From Pomphorhynchus laevis (Eukaryota; Acanthocephala; Palaeacanthocephala; Echinorhynchida; Pomphorhynchidae): a DNA stretch of 64,000 nt. How positions within the stretch are numbered: the stretch's first letter is position 1; each line of letters opens with the position of its first letter. Shown here in pieces: positions 32,666-43,879 of this stretch. The notes beneath the pieces are model-generated. The model was given only the letters and a program-made list of their open reading frames with translations. It was not told the DNA's origin and made no database searches. A program made the translations under genes and the position numbers. Location: positions 53,110 through 117,109 of the forward strand of contig WNNJ02000974.1 in the NCBI GenBank assembly GCA_012934845.2. Reading direction: 5' to 3'.

Positions 32666-33130
32666 TGTGTGGCTAACGAGTTTTACTGTGTAAGTTAGAA
32701 TTAAAAAGGTCAAGAGTCTACTTCATAACTTGCAGGCTGCGAAGTGAAACAAAACCAACAAATCCTGTCGTACTTACACACTTTAATAAAAAGATGATGT
32801 ATCTGTTTATTAAAAAATTTTAATTCAATGTTAACAACTCAAATATTGGCAGTCAATTATTCATTATTATAACCTATCTACCATAGTGGCAAATCCCTAT
32901 TACTTATAGTTTGGGATATTTTTGATGTTATGTACTCAAAATTCTAAAACTTTTATTTGCAGAATAGATTTTAGGTATATTTTATGGTCAATTAGCCTTT
33001 TGAGCGTCACTTGCGTTTAATCATAGTCAAAAAGCTTGGAGCGATAAAATTACATAATGTAGATATTATATAAATATTAATATAAATATCATATTATCTA
33101 ATATATATGAAGAATATTATATTATATTAT
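32666..33130. other. AT-rich spacer between PLE stubs
   Basis: Nothing recognised. Confidence 0.4.
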
Positions 33131-33134
33131 ATAA

Positions 33135-33315
33135 AATCATATAGATAACATAGCAGTTCCTTCTGATGGCCTCTACTCCTTATTCAAATATATCGTATAC
33201 TATTTATTAGTCAATTGATAAAAATTGATTTTTATTTTAAATTTAAATTTTATTTGATTTAAATATAAATTGTATAAAACCTTATATAATTATTTATTAT
33301 TTATATTATCTGTAA
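33135..33315 (+). mobile_element. Partial 3' module of the endonuclease-less PLE family
   Basis: It begins at AACATAGCAGTTCCTTCTGA and follows the module through TTATTAGTCAATTGATAAAA to the AT-rich tail; the TACGTAGACTCAG terminus is not present. Confidence 0.65.
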
Positions 33316-33662
33316 TTAGATATACGATATCTTGTGGTCACTTAAAAATAAAAATACGCTAGTCGAAGTCGATATTTAGTACAAATTACTTACATTTTCT
33401 TAAATATTCACTGTCGTTTGTGATCGTCGTCTGCTAAGCTTTTCTTATCTTTCAAGTTGATATAAATTCTGTTATCTATTTTAACATTTGACAGTATAAT
33501 TTGAATTTAATTTCTGCTGTTATTGTAGAACAACAGCTAATTTCCTTAGATTAGCTGCCTTCGGTCTGTTTTTACCGTGTATGTGAGTACAATAGAGGAA
33601 TAAATCACTGTGAGAGAAGTATTTATCTTCTGAGATAAATAGAGAGAAACAAATAAACTTAC

Positions 33663-33778
33663 GCAACCTTTACATTGATGCCATCATTACCATAGGTATT
33701 CGTAGTTGTCGCGCTAGTAGTAAAACTACACATTGAACAATTTACAGATTCGAAAGTACTTAGCGCACAGCAAAACAT
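33663..33778 (-). CDS. Possible first coding exon of an unidentified gene
   Basis: From an ATG at 33778 the frame reads MFCCALSTFESVNCSMCSFT, then TSATTTNTYGNDGINVKV, and meets the strong donor GTAAGT at 33662. Composition (T, N, G, C) is unlike the AT noise around it. No following exon was found within a few kilobases on the minus strand. It may be a real 5' exon or a chance frame. Confidence 0.3.
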
Positions 33779-33779
33779 A

Positions 33780-34730
33780 AACTTAAATATAGTAACATCA
33801 GTTTATAAAGGACCACCAGAAATCAGCAGACATTAGCGAAGTTCTTCATATTAATGATTCCTAGTGTCAAATGTCAATGCAACAAAATTCACAATTACCA
33901 TAATTATACTAATTTTGAAGGTTAGATGATAATTTAATTTTAATTAGCCAGACACTGCGCATTTTTTTCGTATGGTGTTGAATTTTCCAGCAAACATCCA
34001 CAAATTGTGCATTGTGCAAGTAATGTATGCCTCAACACTGTTCAATTGTTATTTAGTAAACATTAGCGAAATATCAATAAATTCGTTTTTATTTTCTTTA
34101 CTGGTGGTCAATATATAAAGAGTAAATATTAAAAAAAATTATTTTAATATTAAGTATTTTGAATTTATTCAGAACAGGGAAAATGGAATATTTAATGGCA
34201 CTAAGTTCAATTCATTTTTTGCTGCCATTTTCAATCAATAAATTTAATTTTAAAAATTACAATTTCATATGTGATTTGTTGAACAAGTTCTTCCGTGTAT
34301 GAAATTAAATAATAAGTGCATTATTAATTTCACAAATACTCTTTTCAAAACGTAAAATTTTACATTAGTTTTCCTGGTACATTTCATCATTTGTCTGCAA
34401 ATAAATTAATTATTGGCAACTTAATATTATGTGAAAATAGTTTTCCCCTTCTCATTTATTTTAAGTTATGATTTGATTATTTTTAGTTTGAATTTTTTAT
34501 TTTTAGCCTATTTTTTATTCTCCTTGTTTATAATTATTATAGTACTCAGTGCAAAAATAAAAATTTTTGTATATAAGTGCATGTTTAAATTTAACAAGTG
34601 CTTTCAAACAAAAACGGAAATAAACTAAGTTAGGTTAAGTTCATTAAAGTATAACAACAAAAGAAGAATTGCCAGGCAAAGGTTAGCCAAATATTAGTGC
34701 ATTGTCAGCTCTGAGTAACATCAAGGTGAC
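33780..34730. other. AT-rich intergenic stretch
   Basis: No gene recognised; T-rich open frames near 34430-34630 are compositional. Confidence 0.4.
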
Positions 34731-36280
34731 TTTGAGTCAGTTAGAATCAAAACCAAGAGTCGTCCATATATATCTACATGTAGAAGCATATGTATATCTG
34801 AAGCATATGGAGATATTATCGGCGAATATAGTGATATTAATATTTTAATTAGCCAATATATATACAACTATCAATGCATATTTAAAATAGGTTCCTTTAT
34901 GGTTTCTTAGTGGAGAATGCGTTTGCCAAATGAGGCCATATATATTCTATAATCTCGCAGGGGTTAAGGGGAACGTCTCTAAAACCTAAACACAAAAGTA
35001 TGTCGGCAGTATCAATTAAATTAGCAGAATACAAACTGGCTAAGTAATTCCTTCGGTGCTTAAAAAAATTTAGAGCTATTCGTCTTCAACCTAAGTGTAT
35101 TCCACACTAATCGGATGCATAATGTCTCTGTCAATCCAACCGCTAGAATTAGCCATACTATATCCCAATTATTTGAACGAATAAGTTTTAAGAGAGCAGT
35201 AATAAATAAAATACGCTGTTCGGGAGGTCTATTTTGGGCATAAAAAATAAGACCCGTGCGACAAACTGGATGCTAGCCATGACATTGCTTTGCGTGCAAT
35301 AGACAGCCTCTTTCTAAACAACTTCTTAGCTAGAGATAAGTCTTTAAATGGTAAAAGTTTTATTGAGAAGTGACTACCTAAGATTCTTAGATATCTTTGT
35401 TCCTTGGTTTCTATCAAATTAACATTCGAAAACACTTTCAATCTTCTAAATCTGCAGAAAATGTACTTGCATATTTTCTTATTGAGATACAACCCAATGT
35501 ATTTTGCTCTCTGCTCAATGCATTTAATTGTTCTATGAACAATTGTCGCCATATTCTTAGCACTGATGAACCGTCTGAAGCATATGGAGATATTATCGGC
35601 AAATATAGTGATATGAATACTTTTATTAGCCAATATTTCAGTGATTTTATAATACTAAGTAGAAATAGTATGGGTGAAATAGGCAAATCTTGGTCGGTTT
35701 CATATTTTCCTCGTGTAATTCTTTTTAATCCTATCAGCATCCCTGTACACTACAATCAGCGTGGGTGGACTTCATCAGCAGTGAGCCCACGGCTACATTT
35801 TGTGTTTCGTTAATGTTATTACTTCTGCTGAATTCCTTGTCGCCGAAATGCTAGTTTATATTTGACTCATATGTCAAATTACACGATTTATGTGTTCTAT
35901 AGTAGTTGGTGTGGGCGTTAACTATTATTCGCAATTCGAATCTACCACATACCCATTTTTTATGCGTTTCTATACGAATTGTTTACCGGGCAGTCAACCG
36001 TAAACTGTCTTTTTACTATTGTGAATATTGCTTGCACAAGCCGCTATTCTTTATAAGTCGGTTTCATATTTTCCTCGTGTGGTTCTTTTTAATCTTATCA
36101 GCATCACTGTACATTACAATCAGTGTGAGTGAACCTCATCAGCAGTGAGCCCACGCCTACCTTTCGAGTTTCGTTCATGTTATTACTTCTGCTGAACTCC
36201 TTGTCGCCGAAATGCTAGTTTATATGTGACTTATATGTCAAATTACACGATTTATGTGTTCTATAGTACACATATAGGCT
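34730..36280 (-). mobile_element. Non-LTR retrotransposon RT fragment with internal duplications
   Basis: Minus-strand frames at 35229-35740 give QDLPISPILF (RT block with the PQGSxLSPxLF pattern), FADNISI (the catalytic FADD box, altered), then YLGLYLNKKKC-like and RYLRILGSHF thumb-type sequences. The frames overlap and are broken. A 65-bp piece at 34795-34860 repeats 35577-35640, and a 170-bp piece at 35730-35890 repeats at 36096-36270, so the copy has been duplicated internally. The clade is not resolved (the FADD/ILG pattern suggests the Jockey/R1 side). Confidence 0.6.
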
Positions 36281-36715
36281 CGTGTAAGCAATATTGAGCG
36301 AATTATACAAAGACTTGATTTTTGTATCTGTTAGTAAATATTTTTAGAAAAATAGAATGCATTTTAGAATGATCAATTGGCTCTTTAAATTTTAAGTTGA
36401 TCAAATTGGAGAGTTTTCTCACCGGGGAGAGTCCTCCTGAAAAGGATCAACACCTGAAACCTTACTAACCTGCATGCCTTGAGATATATCACGAGAATTT
36501 ACCAATTTTACCTTTGAATCAACTTCTGTTAATTTTTTGATGGAAATTTGCTGCGCAATTCAATCGTTTGATAGTTCAACACGTTGAAAACTAGTAAGTA
36601 AGGGTTTTTATTAAAAACTATATAACCGATACAAACTTTAAGAAACAAAAGCATGCAAAAGACAACTTTAAATATAAGCAGGTCACAACGTGTATTTTGA
36701 AATCTTCAACTTATC
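36281..36715. other. Spacer without recognised gene
   Basis: Nothing recognised. Confidence 0.4.
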
Positions 36716-36719
36716 TTTA

Positions 36720-37450
36720 CGGCCTCAGGTCCAGAAGGATCTGAGCCCATCGGCCGCACCAGCGCGCCGCAATCTGACTGAACGGTTTGGGGTCTCACAC
36801 ACCTAAGACTCCAGTCAAGGCGAACTATGGTTGGTAATCTCGAGATGAGGAGCTTGAGAAACCTTTATCTTTGTTCTAGAGGACGTCCTCGTAAAAAGAA
36901 GACTAAGCCCGAGATAGCCCAAGTACCTCAGAGGCGCACTTGGGTTACCCCATTTAATGACATATGCTGGGCCCGTTTCAGAGCCCACCTAGCTTTCTTC
37001 AGGATACGCTTAAGTCTATCCAGGTCAGCTTTCGCTGACCAATTCACCGTAACGGTGAACCCCATATATTTTACTGGACTCGTGATGATGGAGAGTGGTT
37101 GATGCTGCAAAATGGAGGAGAATTCAGAAAGTGCTAGTCTCTTAAGTTTCTTTTGGTGGCAGGAACGCCATGAAAGACTACCACCTGCGATTTAGAGTAG
37201 TTTAAAATAAGATTGAATGGGGGGGGCAACTGATCTTTTAATCTTAAACAGAAACAGCTGATGTCAGAGATTACATCTTTGCACATGCGTCCAGTGAACA
37301 AGGCTGTGGTATCATCAGCATATACCACTAGATGTTGATCACGTTTAAAATTCTTGAATAGTACAATGAATGCATTAAGATATAAGATAGGAGAAAGTTG
37401 GGATCCTTGAGGTACACCCGTAATAGTGCAGAACTAACGCACATCAGGTA
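36720..37450 (-). mobile_element. LINE 3' portion (RT catalytic box to tail)
   Basis: Reading the minus strand from 37440: a PQGSQLSP-like remnant, then YADDTTALFTG at about 37330-37290, NYSKSQVVVFHG, then YMGFTVTVNWSAKADLDRLK (37070-37010) and the G+C-rich 3' flank with CTCAGATCC and CTGGACCTGAGGCC. The same family occurs in the other orientation at 62.6-63.7 kb, including the near-palindrome TTCACCGTAACGGTGAACCC. Broken by frame changes. Confidence 0.75.
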
Positions 37451-37740
37451 TTAAGTATCATATCATAACCACCACCAAATTTACGATCCCTGAGGTTACG
37501 GTTATTGTGAATTTCTCCTAGCCGGATATAGATATTGGCTTGTGATGTGTTTACAGTTTTTACAGAGCAATATAGCTAAACAAGACAAGACTGGACAAGA
37601 ATAGTTTAACAGGAGTGAAGATCTTTATGAGCATTAAACAAGGGTTAAATGTGATGAAAAGGAGTAAGGAGGGGTTATGTACGTAATAAAGTGGGTATAA
37701 ATGTGCTTAGGGATAAATCGAGTAATGTCGTGAGGAGACG
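37451..37740. other. Spacer
   Basis: Nothing recognised. Confidence 0.35.
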
Positions 37741-37744
37741 GATA

Positions 37745-38565
37745 GACCACACCAATTTACCTGGAAAGCCGCAGAAAGTGCGATGCACAGTACATATCAT
37801 TAAGGTACTGTTCATCGCACTTTCCGCAGCTTCCTAAATAAATTGAAGCTTTGCTCGTTCTGTGTGAAAGCAGTGACTGAATTGTTTGTTTTGCTCTGAT
37901 GTATACGCAAGGTCGCTCTCTCTCTATATATTACTCCCATAATGATCGTTTGCCTTTCTAATGTTATTGTGTAGGTCTCCTTGGAGCTTCCATAAAGTTG
38001 GACAGTATTCGACAGTCATGATAGTAGACGGCTCTACTTTAGTCTTCTTTACTGTCGTAGAATTCTTCAAATTTTGACGTATCCGTTTGTTAATCCAACC
38101 ATTTGCGTAGCCTCGATGCAGCAACATATTCTTAAAGCTCAGGATATGCTTGTATCTCTTTTCATATTGGAGTGACAGCTATCAGCATGGATAAATGTAG
38201 GAACAAATGTATCCAACGCATACAGTCTGTAGTCGTAAAAACGCCTACAGTCTAGAGTACAATGACTGGAAGACATTATCGCCTAAAAGCAAAGCTCCAG
38301 TTTACCTAGGAAGCTGCAGAAAGTGCGATGCACAGTGCATTGGTGAAAGTAAACATGTACTAAAGGACAGACTCACAAAACGGCGGCACCACATAAAGAT
38401 TGGATTGTCAGCTTACGGCGCTGCGTCCCACACACTTTCACATGGTGCAAAATACAGCTTTCTTTATTAAATATTAGAAGTGTGTGATGATAATCAAAGA
38501 AAACGAAATGAGCAACGCTGGATCGGTAGATTTCACTCAGACAAAGCACCAAGCACAAACAACAA
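37745..38565 (+). mobile_element. Penelope-like fragments: GIY-YIG pieces in inverted arrangement
   Basis: The frame at 38207-38470 reads PVYLGSCRKCDAQCIGESKH, VLKDRLTKRRHHIK and SHTLSHG, a GIY-YIG nuclease with an altered Y(V/I)GE motif and the basic R..RR helix; the next frame adds NEQRWIGRF, its usual C-terminal tryptophan block. The core piece CAGAAAGTGCGATGCACAG occurs three times: at 37773 and 38318 on the plus strand and inverted at about 37815, so fragments of one element have been rearranged. The RT is absent. Confidence 0.7.
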
Positions 38566-38568
38566 CCA

Positions 38569-38570
<2 letters not shown>

Positions 38571-38629
<59 letters not shown>
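38571..38629. repeat. (AT)n microsatellite
   Basis: About 29 uninterrupted AT units between two PLE fragments. Confidence 0.95.
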
Positions 38630-38632
<3 letters not shown>

Positions 38633-38723
38633 AGTGTTAAACAATTCTGGTTTAACACTTTCATTGAAAATATTTGGTGAGTCTTCGAATGACCCCAGAG
38701 CGCGGTTCAACCACAATTTACAA

Positions 38724-38808
<85 letters not shown>
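38724..38808. repeat. (TA)n microsatellite
   Basis: About 42 uninterrupted TA units; a PLE nuclease frame begins within 15 bp of its right edge. Confidence 0.95.
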
Positions 38809-38810
<2 letters not shown>

Positions 38811-38814
38811 AATC

Positions 38815-39665
38815 AACAAATATGCCGCTATGCTTTGAGTATCACCCTGCTCTTCACAAATTACCCTCAGATATAAAAAATGCAATAAACAAGTTACCGC
38901 CCGAACTAAAGTCAGAAATACCATTCCCAAAGATATACTATCGATATACAAAATGCTTAAAAAGCATGTTAGCGAGAAGCAAAATACTTAATAATATGAA
39001 TTTGAGTAAAACAAAAGAAGGTAAGTCTGAAAAATGCGGTAAGCGCCGTTGTATGTGTTGCAACGAAATGACGACGAAATCAATTACTAGCTCAACAACG
39101 ACTCTTGACTACAAAATCAAGGGATCATTTGATTGCAATACAGAAAATATTATATATGTCGCAAAGTGCAAAAAGTGTTCAAAACAGTACGTAGGAGAGA
39201 CATCTAGGTCTTTACGACTAAGATTGAACAACAGAAGAAGTGACAAAAATTGTAATAGGTACACTAGGGATGGTGTCTTAAGTTATGAAAGATTTTGCCA
39301 TGGAGAAATTGACAATGGATTCGAATATACAATTTTAGAGCATGGATTCCTGATGAAAATATGCGGAAAAATAAAGAAATGAGGTGGATAGGTCAACTTA
39401 TGTGTGATAATCCAAATAGAATAAACCTTGATCATATCTATGATTTGAAATTAAATCCGAAATACATAAGAAAGAAAAAATTCCATGAAAATAATATACA
39501 AAATGACGTAGTACCTTGATATGGTATTTCAAAGTTATATTCTACCGTGCTTTTTTCTTACTCTGAATGCGTATAAACATGAAATCTGAGTGTATTGTTG
39601 AATTTAATCATACTGTAAATAACTTGAAAAAGAGCAGTTGCGCTCGAAACGTTGAAATTTTAAAG
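38815..39665 (+). mobile_element. Penelope-like element, C-terminal RT tail plus GIY-YIG nuclease, 5'-truncated
   Basis: From 38822: FEYHPALHKLPSDIKNAINK, a Cys cluster KCGKRRCMCCNEM (the conserved zinc-finger-like block), then IYVAKCKKCSKQYVGETSRS with LRLRLNNRRSDKN, the GIY-YIG signature with its catalytic Arg/Tyr environment. A frame change follows near 39350, after which RWIGQLMCDNPNRIN continues. The terminal motif GCGCTCGAAACGTTG lies near 39637. The RT catalytic core is missing upstream, replaced by (TA)n. Confidence 0.85.
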
Positions 39666-39744
39666 AAAAAAATATATATATCCAAACTCTGCTTCAATTA
39701 ATACTTATTATACATAAAAGAGTCTTTGATGGACCTAGAGCGCC

Positions 39745-39822
39745 AAAATATTCTAATCAATATATATATAATATAATTTGTTGTTACAAATTATATTTAT
39801 GCCTCTTCATGAGGAAAACATA

Positions 39823-39865
<43 letters not shown>

Positions 39866-40005
39866 TGGATAGATAGTGGTTGATATGGAACAATTTACCT
39901 TTTTTGTTAAGTATAGCAAACGGTAATGTTTGTGTTTCAGATATTCTGAAGAAGCTTCTTACGGGTGAAACGTAAAATAAAACTAATAATTTGTTTTTAC
40001 GTGCT
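39745..40005. mobile_element. PLE terminal fragments around a (TA)n tract
   Basis: GCCTCTTCATGAGGAAAACA at 39801 matches the ends of the family H repeats at 25.0 and 25.56 kb. After (TA)n at 39825-39863 comes GAAGCTTCTTACGGGTGAAACG at about 39951-39972, a degenerate terminal motif. Confidence 0.55.
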
Positions 40006-40009
40006 GTTC

Positions 40010-41590
40010 TTATTTTTAAAATTATATAATGAAATTCATCAGTAACGTGAACATAACCTTCATTCATTAACATTTTTACCCACTTTACGAATATATCAAT
40101 GTTGTTCTCAGTTGATCTATAATTAGATTCAGTAAGTTATCATGAAAAATATATGTTGAAAAGCAACTTAGGGTTCACGAGGGATTCCATTAATATTTCA
40201 AAACGTTTAAGATTAAAACTGGGAGCGAACTGTTTAAGTGTGCGCTAAGTCATCTTATGAATTCTAACCATGTGTAATCAAACGCAAACAAATAATAAAT
40301 AAGTAGTGGAAATAAACAATGCTAATTATTAGGTAGTTATTTATATTGTATGTGTTATATTCTTTTTTGTAAAGATTTAGTAAAAATAAATAAAGATTTA
40401 TCATTTAAAAATAGAGATGATCTAAGTTACATTTGATTTAAATAAATTAATTGGATTTTTTTATTCAAATTGGAGTAATTTAGCGTACGGAAGTGTATCA
40501 TCACTATTCTAAAATTCTACATTTTCAAAGACACGTTAGTATATTAAAACATGCCGTGAATTTTTTTAACTAAGTGACATTTTAAATTACTTGCAACAGC
40601 AAGTAATTCATTATGACAACAGCCAATTGTAACTTTGAAGTAAAGTATAAGTAGAGAATTTTATTTTCTATGTACTTGGCTACTCCGAATCGTTGATTTA
40701 GTTTGAGATTTCGTATTTTAGATATTTCTGCTCAAATACCAACTTTTGAGTATTTAATCGAATTCGTATTTGTAAGTCACTCAGCCTAGTTTTATATGAT
40801 TTTTAATACACATATTACAAGTTACTATAATTCTAAGACTCAAGTATTGTGTTGCATAATTACAATGTTGACATTTTTAATACCAATATTTCCGATTTTT
40901 TTGATCCATACCTACACATGCGATTCAAAAGTAGTTTTTCTGTTGATTTTATATTTAGCGAGTAATGTGATTTGTAATGTCACAGGCTCTACGCGCAAGC
41001 GTGTATCACACACAATGCTAGAAGAAATCGATAAAACTAGTTTAAATTGTCTGGAAAAAAATATAACTTTAAATAGGAAATGATATGCTTATAACTCGAT
41101 GTCCGTAGTATATTGTCCTAAGTATGCTTTTTTATTACAATGTGACTACAAACAGCGTGATGCTAGTAAAGTTTAATTTGAGTGAAAATATCTCAATTCG
41201 AATACTACTCTGTCAAAATAAATTTATTTAATGGAAAGCAAATAAAATAAATATAGTCCCAAAGATGAATATAAGACCATAAAGACATTTATGGATGTTA
41301 TCTACTTTCATAACTATAATAGGACACAACATCATCAATACTAAATCTTTTGAACATAATTTGAAAGGGTAAATATTTCAATGAATTAACTTAACTCAAA
41401 TATACCAATTTTTAAAACTCTTAAAATAGGATTTATTTCGTATAAATAAAATGCAACATTACCAATATGCTGTTTTATTCGTCTAATTAAATTAATAAAG
41501 TTTTAATAAAGAAATCACATTGCTTACATCAGTATTTAATTATAAAGATCAAATGATAAACACTAAAACCATAATCTCTTTCCATTTTAG
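40010..41590. other. AT-rich intergenic stretch
   Basis: One open frame at 40796-41083 encodes 95 residues with two hydrophobic stretches and a polar tail (GSTRKRVSHTMLEEIDKTSL). There is no splice or homology support, so it is not called as a gene. Confidence 0.4.
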
Positions 41591-41597
41591 ATTAGAT

Positions 41598-41745
41598 CCC
41601 TTTATTTAAAAGCATTTATTATTTCGATAGCTTCTGCTATCATAAGGATTACAATAAAATGTGATGAAATGAATTAAAATGCATTATATTGTAATCCTTA
41701 TGATAGCAGAAGCTATCGAAATAATAAATGCTTTTAAATAAAGGG
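41598..41745. repeat. Perfect 59-bp inverted repeat with 30-nt loop
   Basis: The left arm 41598-41656 (CCCTTTATTTAAAAGCATTT to GGATTACAATA) and the right arm 41687-41745 are exact reverse complements over 59 bp. The loop is A/T-rich and begins AAATGTGATGAAATG. There are no differences between the arms. Confidence 0.95.
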
Positions 41746-42180
41746 AAATTTGTTTCTTTTTGTTGCAGTAATAATATATTTAAATATAAAAATTTTATTT
41801 TAACTGTTTTGTTTACAAGAAATTTAATAACAAAATAATAAATATTTTTGTAATTAACATATTTGTTCGTAATAGTTTATTTAAGGACAAACAAGTTTAC
41901 CTAATTTTAATAATAGTTTTAGTCAGTTATGTTTATAACATAATTTTATAATTTATGAAATAAAAATGTAGGCGAATGTATATTGAGTCATTTATAAGGT
42001 GATCGCTACATTGTAACTATATCTTAATACAGTTTCTTATTGAAAACAACTTTACAATTTAAACTAAGGAAGTAAAAAGATAAAAAATATAAATTATTTT
42101 TTATTCTTCAACACTAGACACACCAATATATGTGAGTTAATTATGATAAAAAGATTGCGCATTGTTAAAATGTGTTAATA
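41746..42180. other. AT-rich spacer
   Basis: Nothing recognised. Confidence 0.4.
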
Positions 42181-42184
42181 GGTT

Positions 42185-42290
42185 ATTAAATCAGCTAACT
42201 GAGTCTACGTATTGTTATATAATTATAAAATAAACAAAACATAAAAATGCTAAATCAAAATTTAATAATTAAATAATGTCTTGCGTAAGC
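42185..42290 (-). mobile_element. 3'-terminal stub of the endonuclease-less PLE family
   Basis: AAATCAGCTAACTGAGTCTA and the following ~90 bp are the exact reverse of the last 100 bp of the element at 54.43-54.53 kb (ATTTTGATTTAGCATTATTA..). Only the extreme 3' end is present. Confidence 0.85.
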
Positions 42291-42849
42291 ACTTTGCCAC
42301 ACCATATAATAAAAATGTTGATGTAAAAATGCTTATGAAAAAAAATAATTTTGTTGAAATGAACTGCACAACTAATTATTTTCCAAACAGAATTTTTACG
42401 TGATATAAATGACCACCACCATTATATAATTACTGCATGGCTATAGACGAAGTTCCGATATATCTTTAAGGTATTTGATAGAGACTTAAATGGAGTAAAT
42501 AGTAATTATGCAACTTCAAAAGTTAACAGTTAACAAGCGTTACCGATCTATAATTATTTACTATTTTTGATATTGAAAGAAAGTGACAACTGTGCCATAC
42601 CTCCTACTACCTATTTACATTTTGAAGAAATGTTAGAAATCGTGAATTTCATAGCAAACTCAGCGTGAATTTGCTGCTATTCAATCGAACAGTCAATGCA
42701 ATGGCAAAGAAACATCACAAGTTTTACTATCAAATGGTATTGTAATGTAATAAGTTTTTCCTCTTTATTTAGTTTATAAAATTATTGGTGTATATTTTAA
42801 AATATCATTATCTGTACACATATATATGCTGAAATATCAATAGGGTTAT

Positions 42850-43830
42850 TTGAATCAAAATGATGCTACTGACGAAGGGGTAACCCCAAAACGTTTTTAT
42901 ATAAATTGCTTAGGAAAGCTGGGTTCAATTTTATCTACCTATTTTGTATATGTACATATATACAATAGAGGCGCACGGATGTGCTTAGTAAACAAAGGTC
43001 CATGATTTCTTACAAAATACTGCATTTATGGAAAATAGTGCTGCTTGATAGATTGGACTTTGATTCACGATTTTCAGTCAACATGTCACTTCCGGACAAC
43101 CATTTCAGCATTGAAATGATGGAGTACACGACAACACTCATCAGTAGAATAAAGTACTCACTGGTCTTTTCATTGCCTGTGTAACATTGTGAATAAAGGC
43201 GTTTCCGACACTTTGCTTAATTGACTCAGGCTTACGCTCTGTAACAGATCGAATTTATGTGCAAACCATCCTTAAACACTAGGCAGAGGTAGTTACTGAA
43301 TTGTCGCTGCACTCGATGGATCCTTAATGTATACGGCATGTATACTGGTCCGCACATTTTCAACAGCATCATTTTCCATAAATGCCGCATAAGAAATCTT
43401 GGACCGTTGTTTACTCAGCACATCCGTGAGCCACCATTAGACACGCCGTAACCATTAAGGATCCTAAGGGTGCAGCGACAATTCAGCAACAACCTCTGTC
43501 TAGTGTTAAAGGATAAGTCGCACATCAATTCGACCTAGTAAAGAGTGTAAGCATCATCCAATTAAGTAGTGTCGAAAACGCCTTCATAGCCAACGCCACA
43601 CAGGAAATCGAAACGACCAATCTGTACTTCATTCTACTGATGATTGTTGCCAGGTACTCCTCGTTTCGATGCTGAAGAGGTCGTCGAGAAGTGACATGGT
43701 GACTGAAAGTGATGAATTAAAGTCTAATCTATCAAGCAACACTAATATATAACTAATAGTGGTGCACAGATGTGCTAAGTAAACAACGGTCCACGATTTC
43801 TTATGAAATACGGTATTTATACTGTATCAT
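42850..43830. mobile_element. PLE terminal repeats (family C), direct and inverted copies
   Basis: CTGACGAAGGGGTAACCCCAAAACG at 42870 is a degenerate hammerhead-like terminal motif. From 42975 a repeat reads GTGCTTAGTAAACAA and continues through GATGGAGTAC, CAACACTCATCAGTAGAATA to TAAAGGCGTTTCCGACACTT, matching 58.2-58.6 kb. From about 43340 to 43790 the same repeat appears in reverse (GAAACGACCAATCTGTACTT). There is no coding sequence. Confidence 0.65.
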
Positions 43831-43879
43831 ATATACCGTATATATTATATATATATTTATACCGTATATATATCGGATA

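Noticed and set aside
40796-41083. 95-residue frame with hydrophobic segments
   Set aside because: T-rich composition readily gives such frames; no splice signals, homologue or neighbouring exon.
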